Shown piece after piece: positions 15,605 to 24,126 of a stretch of 33,897 bases of DNA; the stretch's first letter is position 1, and each line of letters starts with the position of its first letter. The stretch is from Gammaproteobacteria bacterium (GTDB lineage Bacteria > Pseudomonadota > Gammaproteobacteria > SZUA-140): positions 1-33,897 of the forward strand of contig JAKISP010000045.1 in NCBI GenBank assembly GCA_021648525.1, in the 5' to 3' direction. The notes beneath the pieces are model-generated. The model was not told where the DNA came from, made no database searches, and saw nothing but the letters and a program-made list of their open reading frames with translations. The position numbers and the translations under genes are program-made.

Positions 15605-17779
15605 ATGGCTCAAGCAAGTTTAGGGGATACCGCTCGTCAAATTAGTCGTAATGGGCTGATTGGCGCACCACTGCTATTGATGTCAATTCTGGCGATGATG
15701 GTGTTGCCATTCCCGCCATTTTTGTTAGATCTGTTTTTTACCTTTAACATCGCGCTGTCATTAATTGTCATTCTATCGGGTGTTTACGCCAAAAAACCGC
15801 TCGACTTTGCCGTCTTTCCAACCATTCTATTGATTGCCACGCTGTTGCGCCTGGCGCTTAACATCGCATCGACACGAATTGTGTTGTTAGAGGGGCATAC
15901 CGGTACCGCTGCGGCAGGGCAGGTGATTGAGGCCTTTGGTGATTTTGTTGTCGGTGGTAATTACGCGGTAGGTCTGGTGGTTTTTGCTATTCTGGTGATC
16001 ATTAACTTTGTGGTGGTCACCAAGGGCGCGGGGCGTATTTCGGAAGTTAGCGCCCGTTTTACCCTGGATGCGATGCCTGGCAAACAGATGGCGATTGATG
16101 CCGATTTGAACGCAGGTGCGATTGACCAGGATGAGGCGATGCGCCGCCGTGCAGAGGTTGTCTCAGAAGCAGACTTTTATGGTTCGATGGATGGTGCGAG
16201 TAAATTTGTGCGTGGTGATGCGATCGCCGGTATCCTGATTCTCTTTATTAATATCATTGGTGGCCTGACAATCGGCATCTTGCAGCATGACATGGCATTT
16301 GCTGATGCGATGCATAACTATACCCTGTTGACCATTGGTGATGGCCTGGTAGCGCAGATTCCATCGCTGATTTTATCGACCGCAGCGGCGATCATGGTGA
16401 CACGTGTCTCTAGTGAGCAAGATATGGGGCAGCAGTTTGCGACGCAGATGTTTGATAACCCTCGGGCGCTTGGTGTGACTGCAGGTGTGATCGGTATTTT
16501 AGGGCTGATACCGGGTATGCCTAACATTATTTTTCTTAGCATTGCAGCATTGGCAGCGGGTGGTGCATATCTGTTGCACCAACGTATGCAAGAACGAGAG
16601 GCATTGGGGCTTGAACCGGGGCAGCCTGTGTCAGCAGGTGCTGATTCTCAGGCGGCTGCTAAGCCAGGGCAGTCGGGACAGCCGGGCCCGCAGGGTGGAC
16701 AACAACAGGTATCGGCGGCATCGGGTGAAGAGAGTGACGATAACAAAGACCTGAGCTGGGATGATGTTTTGCCAGTGGATGTAATCGGGCTAGAGGTTGG
16801 TTACAAATTAATTCCGCTGGTGGATAAAAATCAGAACGGACAGTTGATGGCACGTATCAAAGGTATCCGTAAGAAGCTGACACAGGAAATCGGCTTTCTG
16901 ATTCCGCCGGTACATATTCGTGACAACCTTGAATTATCACCCGGCGCGTATCGTATTACGTTAATGGGGGTTGCTGTTGGTGAATCTGATATCTATCCGG
17001 ATCGTGAAATGGCGATTAATCCGGGGCAGGTATTTGGTACTTTGCCGGGCACACCTACCAAAGACCCTGCTTTTGGAATGGACGCGGTCTGGATTGATCC
17101 TGGTCAACGTGAGCAGGCACAGGCGATGGGATATACCGTAGTTGATGCCAGTACCGTAGTGGCCACGCATATTAGTCAGCTGTTACAAAGCCAGGCGTAT
17201 GATCTGCTAGGCCGTGAAGAGGTTCAGCATCTACTGGATGGTATGGCAGTAAATGCACCTAAGCTGGTTGAAGGGTTAGTACCAGATATTATGCCGTTGG
17301 GTACGATTCAGAAAGTATTACGAAACTTGCTGGAGGAAAATATTCCGATCCGAGACATGCGCACTATTATCGAAACACTTGCGGTTGAAGGTTCTAGAAG
17401 TCAAGATCCTGACGCTCTGACCGCGGCGGTACGGATTGGACTTGGACGAATGATAATCCAGAATATCAATGGTTTATCAAGTGAACTTTCGGTGATCTCT
17501 CTTGATCCATCTTTGGAACAATTATTGCAAGAATCTATGCAGGGTGGTGGTGGATTAGAGCCAGGACTGGCTGAAAAAATTCATCAATCACTATTGGAAT
17601 CGGTGCAACGACAAGAGATGGCAGGACAGCCCGCAGTATTAGTCGTTTCAGCACCGTTAAGGCCCATGCTGGCCAAATTTGTAAGAAACACAATACCGAG
17701 TTTGCATGTGTTGTCTTATAACGAAATGCCAGATAACAGACAGATAAAGATTGTTTCGAATATTGGTAAACCGGACTAG
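15605..17779 (+). CDS. flhA: Flagellar export gate protein FlhA
   Basis: The 724-residue protein has about eight N-terminal membrane helices with the FHIPEP signatures: the KKPLDFAVFPTILLIATLLRLALN region, TKGAGRISEVSARFTLDAMPGKQ and LNAGAID. A long flexible linker rich in Gly, Gln, Pro and Ser follows (about 335-380). The cytoplasmic ring domain starts near DLSWDDVLPVDVIGLEVGY. FlhA uses proton motive force and docks late export chaperones. AAGGTGAAG precedes the ATG. The linker is more low-complexity than usual but is not in a catalytic part. Confidence 0.98.
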   Translation: MAQASLGDTARQISRNGLIGAPLLLMSILAMMVLPFPPFLLDLFFTFNIALSLIVILSGVYAKKPLDFAVFPTILLIATLLRLALNIASTRIVLLEGHTGTAAAGQVIEAFGDFVVGGNYAVGLVVFAILVIINFVVVTKGAGRISEVSARFTLDAMPGKQMAIDADLNAGAIDQDEAMRRRAEVVSEADFYGSMDGASKFVRGDAIAGILILFINIIGGLTIGILQHDMAFADAMHNYTLLTIGDGLVAQIPSLILSTAAAIMVTRVSSEQDMGQQFATQMFDNPRALGVTAGVIGILGLIPGMPNIIFLSIAALAAGGAYLLHQRMQEREALGLEPGQPVSAGADSQAAAKPGQSGQPGPQGGQQQVSAASGEESDDNKDLSWDDVLPVDVIGLEVGYKLIPLVDKNQNGQLMARIKGIRKKLTQEIGFLIPPVHIRDNLELSPGAYRITLMGVAVGESDIYPDREMAINPGQVFGTLPGTPTKDPAFGMDAVWIDPGQREQAQAMGYTVVDASTVVATHISQLLQSQAYDLLGREEVQHLLDGMAVNAPKLVEGLVPDIMPLGTIQKVLRNLLEENIPIRDMRTIIETLAVEGSRSQDPDALTAAVRIGLGRMIIQNINGLSSELSVISLDPSLEQLLQESMQGGGGLEPGLAEKIHQSLLESVQRQEMAGQPAVLVVSAPLRPMLAKFVRNTIPSLHVLSYNEMPDNRQIKIVSNIGKPD

Positions 17780-17806
17780 TGGAACAGAGTGTGTGAAGAG
17801 GTAGCC

Positions 17807-17854
17807 ATGGTGACAGAGCAGAAAATGAGCAGCAAAGATGGGGAGTCGTTATGA
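17807..17854 (+). CDS. Possible 15-codon upstream ORF coupled to flhF
   Basis: A short frame starts with ATG at 17807 after an AGAGG site. It encodes MVTEQKMSSKDGESL and stops with a TGA that overlaps the flhF ATG in an ATGA arrangement. It may be a leader that sets flhF translation by coupling, or chance. The peptide resembles nothing known to me. It is listed because of its ribosome-binding site and exact overlap. Confidence 0.3.
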   Translation: MVTEQKMSSKDGESL

Positions 17855-19209
17855 AAATTAAACGTTATTTTGCCCCCGATGTGCGACAGGCGATGCGGAT
17901 GGTGCGAGATGCTCAGGGTCCTGATGCTGTGATTTTATCGAATAAACGTGTTGATGGCGGAATCGAAATAGTGGCGGCGATCGATTATGATGAATCTGCT
18001 TTTCCGAGAACTATCCCAGTACAACAAGCACCACAGGCAAGGCAGAATAGTACCGTTGACCGTGCATCGCCTGAGCCGTCCGTGGCGCAATCCAGTACTC
18101 GGCAAGCAGCAGTACAGCCTTCAGTGGAATTACCTGAACAGCCAGGCATACCGGCGGATCGTTTAAGCGTGCCGATGAGTGCCGCATCTCGCTATGAAGG
18201 CAAAGAGAAGACCCATACGCGCTCGCAAGCGCCGCAGGCTAATATTCAATGGGGGCAGGAGCCTGCAATCGTTGAGATGCAATCTGAATTAAAGAGTCTT
18301 CGGGGGATGCTTGAAAAACAGCTCTCGGGGCTGGTCTGGGATGAGTTCACACGTCGTAATCCTGGAAAGGCCGAATTGATACAGCAATTAATGAATCTGG
18401 GTTTAAGTGATTCACTCTGTAAAACCCTGGCGGAAGAGGTTCCAGAGCGGGCTCATCCTGATGATCTGTTCAGAAATGCACTGGAATGTTTCTCACGAAA
18501 GATTCCGGTAGCAAATGATGAAATTTTAAACGAAGGTGGTGTGGTCGCACTGGTTGGTCCAACCGGGGTGGGTAAAACGACCACAGCGGCAAAATTAGCG
18601 GCACGTTATGCACTGCGACATGGTAATCGCCACGTTGCATTAGTGACGATCGACAACTACCGTGTCTGTGCCCATGAACAGCTGCGTACGTATGGCAGAA
18701 TTCTTGATATTCCAGTAAAAACAGCCGATAGCCGACAGGAACTTCGAAAAGTACTTGATGATCTCTGTGATCGTCGCCTGATATTAATTGATACGGCGGG
18801 GATGAGTCAGCGTGATAGCCATTTGAGTGAGCAGGCCTCTATGTTATGTGGTGATGATATGTTTATTAAAACATCATTAGTGGTGTCAGCAACTTCTCAG
18901 GTATCAAGTATGCGGGAAGTGATGAATGCATTTGGCCTCTTTAACCCGGTGAGTGTGATGATGACCAAGCTTGATGAGGCAACCAGTCTAGGTGGTGCGT
19001 TGGATATGACAACACAGTACGGCGTCCCTGTTTCATATATATGTGATGGGCAGCAGGTACCGGAAGATATGCATCTGGCGCGCGCATATGATCTGGTGAA
19101 CCGATGCGTCGATATAATGGAAAGACCTGTTCCTGGAGGGAATAGCGATAATGGTATGGAGATGATAGCCCAATCAATCGCAAGGGGAACGGTAAATGCT
19201 AATGTCTGA
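17851..19209 (+). CDS. flhF: Flagellar placement GTPase FlhF
   Basis: The 452-residue SRP-type GTPase directs the flagellum to the cell pole. The N-terminal part starts MKIKRYFAPDVRQAMRMVR and is followed by a poorly conserved linker (about 50-135). The NG domain shows G1 GPTGVGKTT (236-244), the DNYR block at 268-271, DTAG (314-317) and TKLDEA (372-377). GGGGAG precedes the ATG by 5 nt. It lies 71 nt after flhA, the largest gap so far in the block, where a 15-codon frame overlaps its start. It overlaps the longest flhG frame by 14 nt. Confidence 0.97.
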   Translation: MKIKRYFAPDVRQAMRMVRDAQGPDAVILSNKRVDGGIEIVAAIDYDESAFPRTIPVQQAPQARQNSTVDRASPEPSVAQSSTRQAAVQPSVELPEQPGIPADRLSVPMSAASRYEGKEKTHTRSQAPQANIQWGQEPAIVEMQSELKSLRGMLEKQLSGLVWDEFTRRNPGKAELIQQLMNLGLSDSLCKTLAEEVPERAHPDDLFRNALECFSRKIPVANDEILNEGGVVALVGPTGVGKTTTAAKLAARYALRHGNRHVALVTIDNYRVCAHEQLRTYGRILDIPVKTADSRQELRKVLDDLCDRRLILIDTAGMSQRDSHLSEQASMLCGDDMFIKTSLVVSATSQVSSMREVMNAFGLFNPVSVMMTKLDEATSLGGALDMTTQYGVPVSYICDGQQVPEDMHLARAYDLVNRCVDIMERPVPGGNSDNGMEMIAQSIARGTVNANV

Positions 19210-19225
19210 GATAGGAGTAAGTCAA

Positions 19226-20086
19226 ATGTCAGGCCTGCGCCATGTGGCTAACCCAAATCCGGTTCGTGTCATTACGGTGACGAGTGGCAAGGGGGGGGTT
19301 GGTAAAACAAATATCTCTGTTAATATGTCGGTGGCATTGGCCGCCAGTGGTCAAAACGTCCTGTTAATGGATGCCGATCTCGGTCTGGCCAATGTAGACG
19401 TCTTATTAGGTCTGCAGCCCGCTTATAACCTTTCACATGTGGTGAATGGTGAACGCTCACTGGAAGAGGTGATAGTGACTGGACCTGAAGGGGTGAGAGT
19501 GATTCCGGCCTCATCAGGTTTAAAGAATATGGCCGAACTGAGCCATGTCGAACATGCCGGTTTGATTCGTGCATTCAGTGAGTTGAGCTTTAATCCTGAT
19601 GTGCTAGTAATCGATACTGCCGCGGGCGTTTCAGACAGTGTTGTGACATTTAGTCGAGCCTCGCACGAGGTGATTGTGGTGGTTTGTGACGAGCCAGCTT
19701 CGATTACTGATGCTTATGCAACGATTAAATTATTGAGTCGTGATCACGGGCTTTATCGCTTCCGTATTGTGGCTAATATGGTTCGCAGTTCCCAGGAGGG
19801 TATTGAGCTATATAAGAAACTTGTAAAAGTGACAAATCGTTTTCTTGATGCAACGCTCGATTATATGGGCGCAGTCCCCTATGACGACTATTTAAGAAAG
19901 GCTATCCAGAAACAGCGTTCAGTGATTGATGCATATCCTCGCAGTAAGGCATCCATTGCATTTAAAAAACTGGCGCAAAAGACGGATCAATGGCCAACAC
20001 CGGACTCGGCGAGTGGATATCTGGAATTTTTTGTCGAGAGATTGTTTAAATCCACTAATGATGGAACGATGAAAACCTATGAATAA
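19226..20086 (+). CDS. flhG: Flagellar number regulator FlhG (FleN), MinD/ParA-type ATPase
   Basis: The protein has the deviant Walker A motif SGKGGVGKTN, the LLMDADLGLANVDVLLGL block and VIDTAAGVSD, all typical of FlhG/FleN. FlhG limits flagellar number by acting on FlhF and on the master regulator FleQ. The frame is open from an ATG at 19196 inside flhF. The ATG at 19226 has a strong AGGAG with good spacing and gives 286 residues, so it is preferred. The stop overlaps the fliA start by 8 nt. Assignment firm. Confidence 0.96.
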   Translation: MSGLRHVANPNPVRVITVTSGKGGVGKTNISVNMSVALAASGQNVLLMDADLGLANVDVLLGLQPAYNLSHVVNGERSLEEVIVTGPEGVRVIPASSGLKNMAELSHVEHAGLIRAFSELSFNPDVLVIDTAAGVSDSVVTFSRASHEVIVVVCDEPASITDAYATIKLLSRDHGLYRFRIVANMVRSSQEGIELYKKLVKVTNRFLDATLDYMGAVPYDDYLRKAIQKQRSVIDAYPRSKASIAFKKLAQKTDQWPTPDSASGYLEFFVERLFKSTNDGTMKTYE

Positions 20087-20828
20087 TCTAGCCATGTACG
20101 TCACTATCCAGGACGAAGAAAAACCTGCCAGCAATGGTGCCGATGACCTGGTAACTCGTTATGCACCTTTGGTGAAGCGCATTGCCTATCACATTATGAG
20201 TCGCCTGCCACCGAGTGTTCAGGTTGATGACCTGATACAGGCCGGGATGATTGGTTTACTGGAAGCATCGCGTAACTACGATGCTAAACAGGGAGCAAGT
20301 TTTGAAACCTATGCCGGCATTCGTATCCGTGGTTCGATGCTTGATGAGATCCGTAAGGGTGACTGGGCACCGCGTTCAGTGCATCGTAAAGCAAGACAGG
20401 TCGCAGAAGCGGTGCGTAAAATTGAAAATGAGACGGGTCGTGATGCAAGGGATCATGAAGTGGCCGAAGCACTGGAGATGCCACTCGAAAAATATCACAA
20501 GACATTGCAGGATGCGAGTAGCTGTCGTTTGCTGAGTTTTGAAGACATGGGTATGAATGAAGATTCAGTGCCATCAAAACTAAGTGGACCGGCAACTAAC
20601 CCATTCGATGGTGTGCAGAAAGATGATTTCAAGAAAAATCTGGCGGAAGCGATCTCGGGACTGCCTGAGCGTGAGCGACTAGTATTAACACTTTATTATG
20701 ATGAAGAACTTAATCTACGTGAAATTGGCTCAGTGATTGGTGTGAGTGAGTCACGTGTTAGTCAGATTCATAGTCAAGCCCTGATTCGACTACAGGCACG
20801 ACTGGGTCATTGGGTTAACAACGATTGA
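20079..20828 (+). CDS. fliA: Flagellar sigma factor FliA (sigma-28)
   Basis: The 249-residue sigma-70-family protein has region 2 with VDDLIQAGMIGLLEASRNYD and GASFETYAGIRIRGSMLDEIR. It then carries WAPRSVHRKAR, and region 4 with LPERERLVLTLYYDEELNLREIG and VSESRVSQIHSQAL. It directs late flagellar and chemotaxis genes and would be held by FlgM, which is not in the window. The start overlaps flhG by 8 nt, so it is translated in a coupled way. cheY follows after 16 nt. Confidence 0.98.
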   Translation: MNNLAMYVTIQDEEKPASNGADDLVTRYAPLVKRIAYHIMSRLPPSVQVDDLIQAGMIGLLEASRNYDAKQGASFETYAGIRIRGSMLDEIRKGDWAPRSVHRKARQVAEAVRKIENETGRDARDHEVAEALEMPLEKYHKTLQDASSCRLLSFEDMGMNEDSVPSKLSGPATNPFDGVQKDDFKKNLAEAISGLPERERLVLTLYYDEELNLREIGSVIGVSESRVSQIHSQALIRLQARLGHWVNND

Positions 20829-20844
20829 ATAGCGGGAGGCTACC

Positions 20845-21237
20845 TTGGATAAAGATATGAAAATACTCATTGTGGATGATTTTTCTACAATGCGGCGAAT
20901 CATAAAAAATCTCTTGCGAGACCTTGGTTTTAATAATACCTCTGAGGCTGATGATGGTAATACGGCCTTACCGATGTTGCAGTCAGGGAACTTTGATTTT
21001 CTTGTGACAGACTGGAACATGCCGGGAATGGAAGGCATTGACCTGTTAAAGGCTGTACGCGCCGATGAAAAATTAGCGAATCTACCGGTACTGCTGGTGA
21101 CGGCTGAAGCTAAGAAGGAGCAGATTGTTGAAGCCGCTCAGGCGGGCGTGAATGGCTATGTGGTTAAGCCATTTAATGCTGCTACGCTGAAAGAAAAAAT
21201 AGAGAAAATTTTTGAGCGAATTGAGGCATCACAGTAA
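20845..21237 (+). CDS. cheY: Chemotaxis response regulator CheY
   Basis: The 130-residue single receiver domain shows D11-D12 in [12 protein letters not shown], the phosphoacceptor D56 in [11 protein letters not shown]86 in [10 protein letters not shown] and K108 in GYVVKPF. It carries the signal from CheA to FliM and is dephosphorylated by CheZ. The start is a TTG at 20845, which has GGGAGG with 6-nt spacing. The next in-frame ATG (20857) would be too far from that site. cheZ follows within 7-25 nt. Confidence 0.98.
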   Translation: MDKDMKILIVDDFSTMRRIIKNLLRDLGFNNTSEADDGNTALPMLQSGNFDFLVTDWNMPGMEGIDLLKAVRADEKLANLPVLLVTAEAKKEQIVEAAQAGVNGYVVKPFNAATLKEKIEKIFERIEASQ

Positions 21238-21261
21238 AAATCCATGGAAGGAGATGCAGAG

Positions 21262-22008
21262 ATGGCATTCAGCGAATCAATATTAAGTGAACAATGCCTG
21301 GTGCAGGCACGGGGCCTGGTCAGTAGTATAGAAAATGGATGTGAAGATGCTGCGATTGGGCATCTACGAGAGATTAGTCGTATCAATGAAACTAAAATGT
21401 TTCAGGAGATTGGACGGCTAACACGTGAACTTCACGACACGTTAGTTGGCTTTGGTATCGAAACTGATATATCAGACCTTGCTGAACATGAAATTCCGGA
21501 TGCAAGAGAGCGTCTTAATCATGTGATTAAGGTGACTGATCAAGCGGCACATAAAACATTAACCGCTGTTGAAGACGCGATTCCTGTCTGCCGAGAACTA
21601 GAAGAGAGTGCATCAAAGATAGAAGATCAATGGAAGCGTTTTATATCTCGCGATCTGTCGGCGGATGAATTTCGTGAACTATCGCGCGAAATTGGTGAGC
21701 ATCTGGAGGTCTCCTCAGACCGTTATTCAAAGATTAAAGCGTACCTGAATGATATTTTGATGGCGCAGGATTTTCAGGATATTACGGGTCAGATTATTCG
21801 CAGGGTCATCGGTCTAGTGCAAGATGTTGAAGATAAGTTGATTGGCTTGATTAAAATTTCAGGCAGCTTTGGTAATGATGATAACAGGTTAGAAAGAAAG
21901 CCGGCTGAAAAAGTACTAGAGGGGCCTCAAGTACCCGGAAAAGAGAGTGCAACTGCGTTGAAAAATCAGGATGAGGTTGATGACCTGCTCTCAAGCTTAG
22001 GATTCTAG
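21262..22008 (+). CDS. cheZ: CheY-P phosphatase CheZ
   Basis: The 248-residue helical protein has the CheZ signature ILMAQDFQDITGQIIRRVIGL, here noted as AQDFQDITGQ, where the phosphatase glutamine lies. It ends with the CheY-binding tail NQDEVDDLLSSLGF at the very C-terminus. The frame is open from an ATG at 21244. The ATG at 21262 follows AAGGAG with 8-nt spacing and is preferred. cheA follows after 7 nt. Its tail resembles the FliM N-terminal peptide and the CheA linker repeats of this window. Confidence 0.96.
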   Translation: MAFSESILSEQCLVQARGLVSSIENGCEDAAIGHLREISRINETKMFQEIGRLTRELHDTLVGFGIETDISDLAEHEIPDARERLNHVIKVTDQAAHKTLTAVEDAIPVCRELEESASKIEDQWKRFISRDLSADEFRELSREIGEHLEVSSDRYSKIKAYLNDILMAQDFQDITGQIIRRVIGLVQDVEDKLIGLIKISGSFGNDDNRLERKPAEKVLEGPQVPGKESATALKNQDEVDDLLSSLGF

Positions 22009-22015
22009 TGATAAT

Positions 22016-24106
22016 ATGGCGATCGATACAGATGATGAAATCCTGCAGGACTTTCTTGTAGAGGCAGATGAAATACTTGAAAAACTCGGTGAACAGCTGG
22101 TTGATCTTGAACAGAGCCCTGAGGATTCCGAGCTACTGAATGCTGTTTTTCGCGGCTTTCATACCATTAAAGGGGGGGCTGGATTTTTAGCTCTGACTGC
22201 ACTGGTAGAAGTTTGTCATCATGCAGAAGATGTTTTTAATATTTTAAGGCAAGGGGAACGCGTAGTTGATGCACCCTTGATGGATGCCTTTCTGCGCGTG
22301 ACCGATAGCGTAAATGATATGTTTGGTGAAGTAAGAGAGGGTATTGATCCAGCACCTGCTGATCCTGAGCTAATCGAAACGCTAAAACGCTTTCTTTCTG
22401 GAGATGAAGAGCAGGCGCCAGCTCCCGAATTAACGCCTGAGCCTGTTATTGAAGCGCCTGCTGCTATCCCTCCTTCTGATGGTGGTGAAGAGATAACGGA
22501 TGATGAATTTGAATCATTGCTGGATCAATTGCACGGTGGTGGCACACCAAAGGCTGTTAAGCCTGATGCGCCAATGGCCACCGATAGTGCCGCTGATATA
22601 AATGGTGCTTCGAATGATGAAATCACCGATGATGAATTTGAATCATTACTTGATCAACTGCACGGTGGTGGCGCACCTAAAGCCGTTGATTCTGGCGTGC
22701 CAGCAGTGGGAAAAAAAGCGCACACATCAGTAGATGGTGGGTTAATTACTGATGGTGAATTCGAAGATCTGTTAGATGAATTGCATGGTAAGGGTGGAAT
22801 GACGAAGGCTGCTGTGCCTGCTGAAAATTCATCTGCAGGGAAAAAAGAAGCACAGCCCACAGCAAAGGTTGAGCCAGTTGTTAAGCCTCCCAAACCTGCA
22901 CCAGCTAAAGCTGCAGTGAAAAAGAAAGAGAATTCACCTGCACAGGCCGAGACGACGGTGCGTGTTGACACTAAACGTCTTGACGACATTATGAATCTCG
23001 TGGGTGAGCTGGTACTCGTTCGAAACCGACTGTCGACATTAGAATCCACCAAATCTGATGAAGCGATGACACAGGCAGTCGCAAACCTTGATCTGGTGAC
23101 CACCGATCTTCAAAATTCTGTGATGAAAACAAGAATGCAACCGATCAAAAAAATATTTGGTCGTTTTCCTCGTGTGGTACGTGATCTTGCGCGAAGCCTG
23201 AAAAAAGAGGTTGGTCTTGAGTTGATTGGAGAAGAGACTGATCTTGATAAAAACCTTGTTGAAGCGCTTGCTGATCCACTTGTGCATCTGATTCGTAATT
23301 CCGTTGACCACGGTATTGAAATGCCTGATGTCCGCGAAAAAGCGGGTAAGGATCGTGCTGGCGCTGTTGTGTTGTCGGCTGCACAGGAAGGCGATCATAT
23401 CTTATTAACGATCGATGATGATGGCGCTGGAATGGATGCTGATAAATTAAGAAGTATTGCGGTTAGCAAAGGGCTATACGATGAAGATACGGCGGCAAGG
23501 CTTGATGATAAAGAGTGTTTTCACCTGATATTTCTGCCTGGTTTTTCAACAAAAGAAGAGATTTCTGACATATCAGGCCGCGGAGTCGGGATGGATGTGG
23601 TTAAGACGCGTATCGCTCAGCTCAATGGTTCGATTGACATTGACTCTGAAATGGGTAAGGGCAGTCGAATTGCAATTAAACTACCGTTAACGCTCGCGAT
23701 CATGCCGACGTTAATGGTGTTACTTGAAGAACAGGTTTTTGCGTTGCCATTAGTGAGTGTGGTTGAAATATTTAATCTCGACTTAACTAAGTCAAAGGTG
23801 GTCGACGGACAACCCGTTGTGTTAATTAGAAACAAGGCATTGCCTATTTTCTATTTAAGAGAGTGGCTGATTAAAGGCGCAAGCCGAAGCGAAGAACAAA
23901 AAGAGGGGCATGTTGTTGTTGTTAGTTCTGGTGCTCAGCAAGTCGGTTTTGTTGTTGATCAGTTAATTGGCCAGGAAGAGGTGGTGATCAAGCCACTCGG
24001 GTCTATGTTGCATGGTACACGCGGATTAGCGGGTGCGACAATCACAGGGAATGGGAAAATATCACTGATCCTGGATGTACCAGAATTATTAACTGCATAC
24101 GCATAA
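22016..24106 (+). CDS. cheA: Chemotaxis histidine kinase CheA with three linker repeats
   Basis: The 696-residue kinase has an N-terminal Hpt domain with H49 in FRGFHTIKGGAGFL. A long linker (about 130-315) follows, then the dimerisation domain (from about 316), the ATPase domain with the N-box LIRNSVDHG (N428), and a C-terminal CheW-like domain. No globular CheY-binding P2 domain is evident. Instead the linker holds three copies of a motif, EITDDEFESLLDQLHGGG (159-176), the same at 202-219, and LITDGEFEDLLDELHG (243-258). These resemble the FliM and CheZ CheY-docking peptides. The rest of the linker is rich in Ala, Pro and Lys. Confidence 0.98.
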   Translation: MAIDTDDEILQDFLVEADEILEKLGEQLVDLEQSPEDSELLNAVFRGFHTIKGGAGFLALTALVEVCHHAEDVFNILRQGERVVDAPLMDAFLRVTDSVNDMFGEVREGIDPAPADPELIETLKRFLSGDEEQAPAPELTPEPVIEAPAAIPPSDGGEEITDDEFESLLDQLHGGGTPKAVKPDAPMATDSAADINGASNDEITDDEFESLLDQLHGGGAPKAVDSGVPAVGKKAHTSVDGGLITDGEFEDLLDELHGKGGMTKAAVPAENSSAGKKEAQPTAKVEPVVKPPKPAPAKAAVKKKENSPAQAETTVRVDTKRLDDIMNLVGELVLVRNRLSTLESTKSDEAMTQAVANLDLVTTDLQNSVMKTRMQPIKKIFGRFPRVVRDLARSLKKEVGLELIGEETDLDKNLVEALADPLVHLIRNSVDHGIEMPDVREKAGKDRAGAVVLSAAQEGDHILLTIDDDGAGMDADKLRSIAVSKGLYDEDTAARLDDKECFHLIFLPGFSTKEEISDISGRGVGMDVVKTRIAQLNGSIDIDSEMGKGSRIAIKLPLTLAIMPTLMVLLEEQVFALPLVSVVEIFNLDLTKSKVVDGQPVVLIRNKALPIFYLREWLIKGASRSEEQKEGHVVVVSSGAQQVGFVVDQLIGQEEVVIKPLGSMLHGTRGLAGATITGNGKISLILDVPELLTAYA
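22490..22816 (+). repeat. Three tandem-spaced linker motifs within cheA
   Basis: Coding repeats at 22490-22558, 22619-22687 and about 22742-22816 encode the motif [TD]-x-D/G-E-F-E-x-L-L-D-x-L-H-G with 41-43 residue spacing. The first two encode 22 of 23 identical residues while their codons differ at several wobble positions. The similarity is therefore kept at the protein level and is not a very recent duplication. The stretches between the copies are unrelated and poor in hydrophobic residues. Confidence 0.85.
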
Positions 24107-24126
24107 CAACAGGATAGAGGTGAGAT

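Noticed and set aside
18700-18735. GCCGATAG inside flhF as an internal sigma-28 promoter for fliA-che genes
   Set aside because: No acceptable -35 box at the right spacing and a mismatch in the last base; it lies within the conserved coding part.
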